Of a stretch of 64,000 nt of DNA, positions 43,095 through 51,077 are shown piece after piece (positions within the stretch are counted from its first letter, which is position 1; each line of letters begins with the position of its first letter). The DNA is taken from contig JACQZN010000071.1 in the NCBI GenBank assembly GCA_016213845.1, positions 62,001-126,000 on the forward strand, written 5' to 3'. A program made the translations under genes and the position numbers. This stretch comes from Candidatus Wallbacteria bacterium (GTDB taxonomy: Bacteria > Muiribacteriota > UBA6191 > JACPRK01). The notes below the pieces were generated by a model. It was not told the DNA's origin, did not search any database, and saw only the letters and a program-made list of their open reading frames with translations.

Positions 43095-43100
43095 AGTATA
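43095..43100 (-). promoter_or_regulatory. TATACT -10-like element, possible leaderless start
   Basis: TATACT on the minus strand ends six bases before the GTG at 43088, the spacing expected for a leaderless mRNA. Confidence 0.4.
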
Positions 43101-43273
43101 CGGAGCCCTCCCCGCTTCCAGGGCAGATTTCACGCGATTTCAGCCCCGGTTCAGTCTTCCCCGGCGTAGCCTCCCGCCTGTTCTTGCGAGCACGGCCGGT
43201 TTGCGGCTGCGGCACCGCCCGCTCCCGCAAATGAGAACCGCCCCGGGCGGTCTGACGGGCCTTCCGGGGCGTT

Positions 43274-43367
43274 GGAGGCGTGGCAGAGTGGTTGATTGCA
43301 CCGGACTGTGACTCCGGCAAAGGCTCCAGCACGGGGTCTTTCGTGGGTTCGAATCCCACCGCCTCCG
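43274..43367 (+). tRNA. Class II serine-type tRNA with GTG (His-codon) anticodon
   Basis: 94 nt. Acceptor GGAGGCG (43274-43280) pairs with CGCCTCC (43360-43366); discriminator G (43367). D stem is 3 bp (GCA/TGC). Anticodon stem CCGGA/TCCGG with loop CTGTGAC, so the anticodon is GTG at 43308-43310. The variable region is 25 nt (43318-43342) and can form a 9-bp arm with two G-U pairs. T stem GTGGG/CCCAC with loop TTCGAAT. No CCA is encoded. The body matches bacterial tRNA-Ser (3-bp D stem, long variable arm, G73), not tRNA-His (which needs an extra 5' G and C73). Decoding and charging specificity conflict; see findings. Confidence 0.88.
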
Positions 43368-43448
43368 CCCCCGACTCTACCGCCCCCGCCCCCAAGCCGC
43401 AAGCCCGCGCCCGAGCCCTCGCCCCTGCCCGAGCCCGCCGACCCCGCC

Positions 43449-44108
43449 CTACTGACCCCGCGAGATCTCCAGCTTCAGCACGGTCGAGCCGTCCTTCTGC
43501 TCGGCGACCTCGATGATGCGGATCTGGCCCTCGCCCGACGTCTTGCGCAGCTCCTGCAGCATCTCGTCGATCCGGCGCGCCACTTCGATGCTTGGGTAGT
43601 GGTTGGCGTCGAGCTGCTTGGCGAGCAGGTCGACTACCTGCTGGTAGTTCTCCAGGTCCTGTACCGTGACCCCGACCTTGCGCAGCGCGCCCTTCTTGTA
43701 GACGTCCAGTAGCCGGTCGTACGTGCGCGCCACCATCCGCGCCACCACCGTGACGTTGTCGAACCCGGCCTCCAGCATCATCGCCGAGGAGCGGTCCGGC
43801 AGCAGCCCCTTCTTGTGGAAGGTCCTCAGCGTGCCGAGCACGAACTTCTTCCTCGGCACCGGCTTGAACGGGTTGAGATCCACCACCGACCACGCCGCCG
43901 GCTTGAGCTTGAAGCGGGGAGGGGGCTTTACGGGCTCAACCTTCGGCGGCACCCGGATGCTCATGCTCACGCGTTCCGACGGAACGCCCGTCGCGTTGGG
44001 CAAGGGCAGCGTCAAAGTGGACTCCGCCAGCGCGCACGTGGCCGCCAACGTCCCCACTGCCGCTGCCATCCCCAGCGCCCGCAATCGCGAGCCGTTCTTC
44101 CTGAGCAC
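43449..44108 (-). CDS. Exported protein of unknown function
   Basis: 219 residues. Signal peptide (ALGMAAAVGTLAATCALA), a Pro-rich stretch (VPPKVEPVKPPPRFKLKP), then mostly helical sequence (MLEAGFDNVTVVARMVARTYDRLLDVYKKGAL) with a Lys/Asp-rich middle. No family recognised. It is the last gene of a seven-gene minus-strand run, 147 bp after the M16 peptidase gene. Confidence 0.6.
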   Translation of the reverse strand: MLRKNGSRLRALGMAAAVGTLAATCALAESTLTLPLPNATGVPSERVSMSIRVPPKVEPVKPPPRFKLKPAAWSVVDLNPFKPVPRKKFVLGTLRTFHKKGLLPDRSSAMMLEAGFDNVTVVARMVARTYDRLLDVYKKGALRKVGVTVQDLENYQQVVDLLAKQLDANHYPSIEVARRIDEMLQELRKTSGEGQIRIIEVAEQKDGSTVLKLEISRGQ

Positions 44109-44255
44109 GCCGTCGTCCCTTCGTCACGCCCGGAGCCGGTCTTCGGCCCCTCATGGGACACTTTCGGCCGTTTCTCACCGACTCCTGAATGCTGGCCCTG
44201 CTGATGCTCGGGGACGCGTAACCGTCTTCCCCTTCCAACTTCTAACTTCCGGCCC

Positions 44256-45557
44256 CTACTTCGGCCCCACCACCGCGATCGAGTGGAAGTCCTCCCGGAA
44301 GAGCTCCCCGGCCACCCGCAGGACGTCGTCGTTGTTGATCGCGTCGATGCGGGCCAGGACCTCGTCGACGGCGTAGGTGCGCCCGAAGTAGATGTGCGAC
44401 ACACCCAGGCGGTTCATCCGGAACCCGGTCTTCTCCAGGCCCAGCAGGAAGCTGCCGCGAACCTGCCGCTTGAGCTGCCCCAACCGCTTCGTGCTCAGCC
44501 CCTTGTCGGCCACCCGTTCCAGCTCCGACTTCACGATCGCCGTGACCTTGTCGATGCGGTTGGGGCTCGTGCCGCAATAGATGCCGAAGAAGCCGATGTC
44601 GCGGTAGGCCTGCACGAACGTGTAGATGCTGTAGGCCATCCCTCGCTTCTCCCGGACCTCCTGGAAGAGCCTGCTGCTCATGCCGCCCCCCAGGTAGTTG
44701 CTGATGAGGTGCAGCACGAAGCGGTCGTCGTGCACGACGGGCAGCCCCGGCATCCCGAGGCAGAGGTGAACCTGCTCGATCTCCTTCTTGATCTGCGTCT
44801 CGCCGCGGCGGAACCGCGTCTTGCCGTCCACGGGCGCCAGCCCCTTGGCCGAGGCGCCATCAGGCCAGAACTTGCGGATGCCCTTCTCGAACTCCTCCTC
44901 GGTCAGGTTGCCCACGACTGTGATGAAGAGGTTCTTCGGGTGGTAGTAGTCGCGATAGAACTTGGCTACCTGATCGCGGTTCATTCCGCTGATGATGGCG
45001 CGGGTTCCGATGATCGGATGGCCCAACCTCTGATCGAAGATCTTCGCCACCAGGTGCTCGTGCGAGAGCTCCTCGGGGTTGTCCTCGTACATCGAGATCT
45101 CCTCGAGGATCACCTTTCGCTCTTTCTCCAGCTCGGAGGCGTCGAAGGTGCTGTTGCTTACGATGTCGGAGAGCACGTCGACGGCCAGATTCCAGTCGGT
45201 GTTGGCGACCTTCGCGTAGTAGCAGGAGTACTCGCGTGAGGTGAAGGCGTTGCTCTCGCCACCGATGAACTCGAGTGACTCGGCGATCTGGCGGGCCGAG
45301 CGGCGTCGAGTCCCCTTGAAGATCATGTGCTCGACCACGTGGGCGATGCCGTACTCTTCGGGCCGCTCGTGGCGAGAGCCGATGAGCGCCCAGACCGCCA
45401 CCGTGACGGAGCGCAAGTTCTCCATGCGCTCGAACAGCACTGGGATTCCATTTTCCAGGACGAGCGTGACGACGCCCGGGTCCCCCTGAGGGGCTCTCTT
45501 CTTTCCGCTGCCCGGCTTCGCCGCTGGCGCAGTCCCTTTCACCATGAGTGCTCTCAT
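44256..45557 (-). CDS. M16-family zinc peptidase
   Basis: 433 residues from the ATG at 45557, which overlaps the rluB stop by ATGA. The inverted zinc motif HVVEHMIFKGT and the downstream Glu in ERKVILEEISMYEDNPEE give the M16 zinc site. C-terminal half has GMPGLPVVHDD and GGGMSSRLFQEVREKRGMAYSIY with the R/Y substrate pair. Resembles PqqL/mitochondrial-processing-type peptidases. Cytoplasmic; substrate unknown. Confidence 0.9.
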   Translation of the reverse strand: MRALMVKGTAPAAKPGSGKKRAPQGDPGVVTLVLENGIPVLFERMENLRSVTVAVWALIGSRHERPEEYGIAHVVEHMIFKGTRRRSARQIAESLEFIGGESNAFTSREYSCYYAKVANTDWNLAVDVLSDIVSNSTFDASELEKERKVILEEISMYEDNPEELSHEHLVAKIFDQRLGHPIIGTRAIISGMNRDQVAKFYRDYYHPKNLFITVVGNLTEEEFEKGIRKFWPDGASAKGLAPVDGKTRFRRGETQIKKEIEQVHLCLGMPGLPVVHDDRFVLHLISNYLGGGMSSRLFQEVREKRGMAYSIYTFVQAYRDIGFFGIYCGTSPNRIDKVTAIVKSELERVADKGLSTKRLGQLKRQVRGSFLLGLEKTGFRMNRLGVSHIYFGRTYAVDEVLARIDAINNDDVLRVAGELFREDFHSIAVVGPK

Positions 45558-46446
45558 CGCTCCTTCCGAACGCGCGTTCGCCGCTGCCGGCGAGGCGTCA
45601 TCGGGTCGCCAACACGTCTCGACCGGGCGGACGTGCCCCGGCCCGGGGCGGTCCTCCGGGGTTTGGGCAGGGCCCATCCCTTCTTGCGTCCCCGAGCCAC
45701 CGGCTCCCCGAGGCCCGCCGCCCCCTTGAGTTTGCGCAGCTCCGCTTCCGTCAGCGGCCGCGTCTCGCCAGGCTCGAGCCGCCCCAGCTCGACCGGGCCG
45801 ACTGCCACACGGGTCAGCTTCTGCACGCGGTTGCCGAGCGCCTCGAACATCCGGCGGACCTGCCGGTTGCGGCCCTCGGTCAGCACGACCTCGTACCAGA
45901 TGCCGCTTCGATCCGGCAACACGCGCAGCTTCGCCGGAAGCGTCCTGCGGCCATCGAGGACGATCCCGGTGCGGAATCGTTCTGCCGCTTCCGGCTCGAA
46001 CGGGCGCGCCGCCTTGACGCGGTAGACCTTGGGCACGCCGGAGGATGGCCGTGTCAGCCGCTGGGCCAGCTCCCCGTCGTTGGTCAGGAGGATCAGCCCT
46101 GACGTGTGGTAGTCGAGGCGTCCCACGGTGCTGAGCAGCCCCGCGCCCTTCGGCACCAGCTCCATCACGGTGCGCCGGCCCTTCGGGTCCTCCCGGGTGC
46201 AGAGGAACTCGCGCGGCTTGTGCAGCGCCAGGTAGATTCGCTCCCGGGCCAGCTCCACCCGCCGTCCCTCTACCGTCACCCTGTCGGCCTGGGGGTCCAC
46301 CGACATTCCCAGCTCCGCAGGCTTGCCGTTCACTTTCACCGAGCCGTCCCGGATCAGCTCTTCGGCCTGACGGCGCGACGCGATGCCGGCCATTGCCAGG
46401 TACCGCTGGAGCCTGAGCTTCTCGGGGGCGGCGCTTGCGGCCCGCG

Positions 46447-46450
<4 letters not shown>
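45554..46450 (-). CDS. rluB: RsuA/RluB-family rRNA pseudouridine synthase
   Basis: 298 residues. N-terminal S4 domain (LRLQRYLAMAGIASRRQAEELIRDGSVKVNG) then the catalytic domain with Asp in VGRLDYHTSGLILLTNDGEL and the REGRNRQVRRMFEALG-type motif (TEGRNRQVRRMFEAL). RluB modifies 23S rRNA; RsuA-type 16S specificity cannot be excluded. A C-terminal basic tail of about 50 residues (RRTAPGRGTSARSRRV) is extra. Overlaps trpG by ATGA on its 5' side. Confidence 0.9.
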
Positions 46451-47073
<623 letters not shown>

Positions 47074-47124
47074 GGTGGTGCGCCTGCGGAGAGCGGAATC
47101 CTACCACGCTCGGGGCCGCCGCCC

Positions 47125-47997
47125 CTATTGATCTCGGAGCTGGAGGCTGCGCAGGTACTCGCGAAACTCCTTGCCGATCTCCTCCCGGCGGAGCGCGTAC
47201 TCCACGGTGGCTTTCAGGAAGCCGAGCTTGTCGCCCGTGTCGTGACGTGTGCCCTCGAAGATGAACCCGTAGACGGCCTGGCGGCGCAGCAGCCGGCGGA
47301 TGGCGTCCGTGAGCTGGATCTCGCCGCCCTTGCCGGGTGTCGTCTCGTCGAGCTCGCGGAAGATCTCCGGCGTCAGGATGTAGCGGCCGATGATGGCCAG
47401 ATCGCTCGGCGCTTCGTCCGGGCTTGGCTTCTCGACCATGTCGAGGACCTGGAAGACGCGCTCATCGATCTGCCTGGGCTGCACGATCCCGTAAGAAGAG
47501 GTCTGGTTCTTCGCGACCCGCTGGAGAGCAACCACGCTGCAGTGGTAGCGCTCGAACACCTCCAGCATCTGACGCATGCAGGGCACCTCGGAGTCGATGA
47601 CGTCGTCGCCCAGGAAGACCGTGAAGGGCTCGTTCTCTACCAGGTGGCGAGCGACCAGGATGGCGTGGCCCAGGCCCTTGGCCTGCTTCTGCCGGACGTA
47701 GCAAGGGTTGATCAGGTTCGAGATGCCGTTCAGCTCGGCCAGCTCGCCCCGTTTGTTCTTGGTTCGGAGAAACTCCTCCAGCTCGAACGACAGGTCGAAG
47801 TAGTTCTCGATGGCCACCTGGCCTCGGCCCGTGATGAAGATGATGTCCTCGATCCCGCTCTGGACGGCCTCCTCGACCACGTAGTGAATGATCGGCTTGT
47901 CGACCAGCGGCAACATCACCTTGGGCTGGGCCTTGGTCGCAGGCAGAAAGCGCGTGCCCAGGCCCGCTACCGGAAAGATCCCCTTTCGGACTTTCAT
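47125..47997 (-). CDS. galU: UTP-glucose-1-phosphate uridylyltransferase
   Basis: 290 residues. GIFPVAGLGTRFLPATKAQPKVMLPLVDKPIIHYVVEEA is the nucleotide-binding signature, with later FLGDDVIDSE, VALQRVAKNQTSSYGIVQP and GTRHDTGDKLGFLKATVEYAL. Makes UDP-glucose for glycan, trehalose or capsule synthesis. The Hint-domain gene upstream overlaps its ATG by four bases. Confidence 0.95.
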   Translation of the reverse strand: MKVRKGIFPVAGLGTRFLPATKAQPKVMLPLVDKPIIHYVVEEAVQSGIEDIIFITGRGQVAIENYFDLSFELEEFLRTKNKRGELAELNGISNLINPCYVRQKQAKGLGHAILVARHLVENEPFTVFLGDDVIDSEVPCMRQMLEVFERYHCSVVALQRVAKNQTSSYGIVQPRQIDERVFQVLDMVEKPSPDEAPSDLAIIGRYILTPEIFRELDETTPGKGGEIQLTDAIRRLLRRQAVYGFIFEGTRHDTGDKLGFLKATVEYALRREEIGKEFREYLRSLQLRDQ

Positions 47998-49148
47998 GGC
48001 GACCTCGCCTCCCCGCTTCCCGATTCCCCCTCGGAGGAGCTTTCGAGTCGACTGACTGCGATCGGCTCCGGCGCCCGGGCACCGGGGTCCCGCTGCAGCC
48101 CCATCACCAGCCCGCCCGCCACGAGCGGCTCCTCGCCCTCCAGCTCCAGCCCGTACACCGGGCCCTCATAGCGCTCCATCAGCGTCTGCTCCACCAGCTC
48201 CTCGCGCAGCCCCTCCGGCGTCGTCGCCACGCAGACCATTCCGGCCCGGACGTAGGCGATCGGCATCAGGAAGTACGGCTTCGATGGCCCGATCCGCACG
48301 CGCTCCTGCACGTCCACGAACGGGTCCTTGCGGGCCGACTCCACCCGCGTCGCCACCTCCTGCCTCGTGGCCACCACCTCGTGGCGCACCTGGCGCGTCA
48401 TCAGGTTTCGCAGCTTCTCGCCGCTGATTCGCAGGCTCTCGCCCAGCGGGTGGCGGCTGACGACGTGGCCTGCGTGCCCCCCGGCGTCGCCGGCGAAGTA
48501 GACGACGTCCAGAAGCTGCCGGTGCGGCAGCTCGGCCTCCGGAAGCGCCCGCATCAGCCAGTGCGGGAGCTCCTCGTCCAGGTGGCGGTCGGCCAGCAGC
48601 CGCCGCGCCCGGGCAAACGTGTTCACCTCGATCAGCAGTCGCCGGAACAGTTCCTCCGGCATCGTCCGTTCGCCCTTGCGAGTGCCTGCGGGGTAGGTCG
48701 GGATGCCGTACTGGCACGACAGCAGCGCTTGCTCGTAGTTGGCCTGGTTGGCGCTCGGATACGCCGAGAGCAGCCAGACCGATTCCTTGCTCTGGGGCTC
48801 CTGACGCTTGAAGAGGATGCGGGTCTCGACATTGTCCCGGAACAAGCCGTTGGCCACGACCAGGAAAAAACCCAGCCCCTCCCGCTTCACCAGCATCAGA
48901 TCATGGTGGAGACGCGTGGATTGGGAACCGTACGGAAACGGTTGGTCCGGAGTTGCGCAGAAGCGCCGCCCGGTCGTCGTCGACAGGCAGAAGAGCCTAC
49001 CCGGCGCGCTCCCCATGTAGACGCGTTTGATGGAACGGTAGGCCAGCTGTCCGTTCGGCAGGCAGACCTGCAGCTTCTCGTTGCCGTGCAGACGGCGGAC
49101 GTCGACGGGGCCGGATTCGGTCTGGACCAGTGTGCCGGGTGGGAACAT
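47994..49148 (-). CDS. Degenerate Hint (intein-like) domain protein
   Basis: 384 residues from the ATG at 49148. The start, PGTLVQTESGPVDVRRLHGNEKLQV, resembles Hint block A (CFxxGTxVxT..G), but the nucleophilic Cys is replaced (FPPGT). Block B reads RRFCATPDQPFPYGS, with Gln at the usual His of TPDHPF. The C-terminal strand YEGPVYGLELEGEEPLVAGGLVMG resembles the end of Hint domains. Between the two parts lie about 200 residues of helical charged sequence (about 110-320) that look like an insertion. All splicing residues appear lost, so it is probably a structural or binding Hint relic. It overlaps galU by ATGA. Hint assignment is inference. Confidence 0.5.
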   Translation of the reverse strand: MFPPGTLVQTESGPVDVRRLHGNEKLQVCLPNGQLAYRSIKRVYMGSAPGRLFCLSTTTGRRFCATPDQPFPYGSQSTRLHHDLMLVKREGLGFFLVVANGLFRDNVETRILFKRQEPQSKESVWLLSAYPSANQANYEQALLSCQYGIPTYPAGTRKGERTMPEELFRRLLIEVNTFARARRLLADRHLDEELPHWLMRALPEAELPHRQLLDVVYFAGDAGGHAGHVVSRHPLGESLRISGEKLRNLMTRQVRHEVVATRQEVATRVESARKDPFVDVQERVRIGPSKPYFLMPIAYVRAGMVCVATTPEGLREELVEQTLMERYEGPVYGLELEGEEPLVAGGLVMGLQRDPGARAPEPIAVSRLESSSEGESGSGEARSP

Positions 49149-49177
49149 CGGGGCTCGGCTCGGGGACCGTTGGCGCG

Positions 49178-49753
49178 CTACCGGCGCGACTCCTCGGTCT
49201 CGAGCCACTTCTCCTTGAGGATCTGCATGGCGTAGTGCTTGCGGAACTTCACGGTGGTCAGCGGCAGTCCCATGATCTTCGCGATGTCCTGGAACGCGAA
49301 CCCCTGGACGAACCGCAGCGTGAGCACCTCGCGGTACTTGATGTCGAGCCCGTCGATCAGCGTCGACAGTGTGCCCGGTGTCATCTTGAGGACAATCTCC
49401 TCGGGCGACTCGATCGGGGTCGAGGAGAGGCTGCCGTGAACGCGCTGCTCGGTCAGCTCGTCGGCAAAATCTGCGCTGAAGGCATCGACCCGGCGCTTCT
49501 TGATGTGGTCCAGGCCCAAGTTGTGCGCGACCTGCATGATCCAGGCTCCCAGCTTGTTGCGTTCCTTGAGATCCGCCAGCCGCTGGTAGACCTTCAGGAA
49601 GACTTCTTGCGTCAGGTCCTGCGCGGTCTCGCGATCTCGCAGGAGCCGGTAGAGCAGCGTGTACACCCGGTGCTGATGGGCTCGAACCAGGCTCTCGAAG
49701 GCGTCCCGGTCTCCCGCCAGCACCCGATCGATCAGCGCACTGTCATCCGCCAC
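49178..49753 (-). CDS. ECF-type RNA polymerase sigma factor
   Basis: 191 residues from the GTG at 49753 (GGAGAG upstream). Region 2: FESLVRAHQHRVYTLLYRLLRDRETAQDLTQEVFLKVYQRL; region 4: LDIKYREVLTLRFVQGFAFQDIAKIMGLPLTTVKFRKHYA. No region 3, so ECF class. No anti-sigma gene is adjacent. It is first of the minus-strand run (sigma, Hint, galU, trpG/pabA, rluB, M16 peptidase, exported unknown). Confidence 0.92.
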   Translation of the reverse strand: MADDSALIDRVLAGDRDAFESLVRAHQHRVYTLLYRLLRDRETAQDLTQEVFLKVYQRLADLKERNKLGAWIMQVAHNLGLDHIKKRRVDAFSADFADELTEQRVHGSLSSTPIESPEEIVLKMTPGTLSTLIDGLDIKYREVLTLRFVQGFAFQDIAKIMGLPLTTVKFRKHYAMQILKEKWLETEESRR

Positions 49754-49994
49754 TGTAGACCGTCTCTCTCCCCAGTCGGGTGCACGGAGGGGCCGCAAGG
49801 ATAACATGCACGCCCGATCCGCGCAACCGTTCGAGTCCCCAATTTCCCATCTATCCCGGCGTCGATGGCGCTCGTCTCACTTCCCGGAAAGCGCGAAACC
49901 GATGCCACGGCCGGCCGGCCAAGAGCCCCGATGAAAAGGTCCCCGAACTCGACGAAGTGATACGATGAATCCGATTTCCAGAAAGGAGCAACCG

Positions 49995-50570
49995 ATGAGG
50001 TCTTCCAGCAGCAACTCCCGCTACGCCATCATGGCGCTCGCCTTCGGCGCTATCGTCTTCACCACCGGCTGCGACGACCCGGCCTCCTCGGCCATCAAGT
50101 CGTCCCAGCAGGCCCAGGCAGAGAAGGAGAAGGCCGAGACCGAGCGCTACAAGGCCAAGCTCCAGGCCGAGACCGATCGCGAGAAGCTCAACTTCGAGCG
50201 CGAGAAGGAGCGCAACCGCTCCCGCGAGGAGCGCCAGCGGGCCGAGCTCGCAGCCCAGAAGGCCGAAGCCGGCAGCACCACTCCGACCGCCCAGCCCGCC
50301 GCAGGCGCGCCCGCCGGCACCACGGGCGAAGCCACCAAGGACGCGACCAAGCCGCCCACGGACGAAGGCGCTGCCATCGGCGGCGGCGCGGGCCAGAACC
50401 CCCAGGCCCCCGCCGAGACCCCTGCAGCCGGCAGCCAGACCAAGACCGAGGAAAAGCCCGCAGAAGCACCTGCAGCACCCGCCACCGAAACCCCGAAGCC
50501 CGAAGAGAAGCCGGCCGAGACCCCGGCGCCTCCGGCAAACCAGACTCCGGCCCCCGCTTCTGGCAACTGA
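49995..50570 (+). CDS. Lipoprotein with coiled coil and Pro/Ala/Glu tail
   Basis: 191 residues from the ATG at 49995 (AGGAG six bases upstream). Signal peptide with lipobox FTTGCDD, so the mature protein is lipidated at Cys. A charged coiled coil follows (KEKAETERYKAKLQAETDRE), then about 100 residues of Ala/Pro/Glu/Thr low complexity (EEKPAEAPAAPATETPKPEE). Probably a spacer or surface tether. Function unknown. Confidence 0.75.
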   Translation: MRSSSSNSRYAIMALAFGAIVFTTGCDDPASSAIKSSQQAQAEKEKAETERYKAKLQAETDREKLNFEREKERNRSREERQRAELAAQKAEAGSTTPTAQPAAGAPAGTTGEATKDATKPPTDEGAAIGGGAGQNPQAPAETPAAGSQTKTEEKPAEAPAAPATETPKPEEKPAETPAPPANQTPAPASGN

Positions 50571-50714
50571 TCACGGGGGACCTGCCGGACGACCCTTCCG
50601 GGGCTTGCCGCAACGTCTGCGGCGGCCCCGGCCGGGCCCCACCATGCGGCCATACGGGCCGCGCTCCGGGTAACGTGCGGCCCAGCACGCCCCAGTCCGC
50701 GTGAGGTGAGAGAA

Positions 50715-51077
50715 ATGAAGAACCCGGGTCTAAAGCTGGTGCTTGCGACAGTGCTTTGCAGTCTGACCGTCTCCAACACCGGCTGCTCGTTTCTACAAAC
50801 GATAATGCAGATGCTGAGCGGGCCCGCGGGCCAGGCGGTCACCAAGCAGACCGGAAGCTCCGAGCTCGGAGGCGTCACGAAGAGCGCCATGAATTCCTAC
50901 TCGTCCTCGAGCGCGTCCAAGACCCCGCCGGCCTCGCAGCGCACTGCCACATCCGGCTCGAACAAGACCTCGACGGCGGACGCAGGGAAGACGGACGCGC
51001 CTTCCAAGCCCGCGGCGCCGGCCAAGCAGGAGGCCAAGTCCGAGGTGACCCGCATCAAGGCCGGTGATGAACCCTAG
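50715..51077 (+). CDS. Small lipoprotein, start of pilin cluster
   Basis: 120 residues from the ATG at 50715. Lipobox SNTGCSF after a hydrophobic signal (LKLVLATVLCSLTV). The mature part is Ser/Ala/Thr/Lys-rich without fold (SSSSASKTPPASQRTATSGS). It overlaps the PilX-like gene by 11 nt, suggesting co-translation. Function unknown. Confidence 0.65.
   Translation: MKNPGLKLVLATVLCSLTVSNTGCSFLQTIMQMLSGPAGQAVTKQTGSSELGGVTKSAMNSYSSSSASKTPPASQRTATSGSNKTSTADAGKTDAPSKPAAPAKQEAKSEVTRIKAGDEP

Noticed and set aside
43274-43367. Reading the tRNA as ordinary tRNA-His
   Set aside because: It lacks the extra 5' G and C73, and has a 25-nt variable region with 3-bp D stem, features of tRNA-Ser.
47125-49148. 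Active intein inserted in galU
   Set aside because: The Hint-like gene is separate, overlaps galU only by four bases, and lacks all splicing residues; GalU itself is intact.
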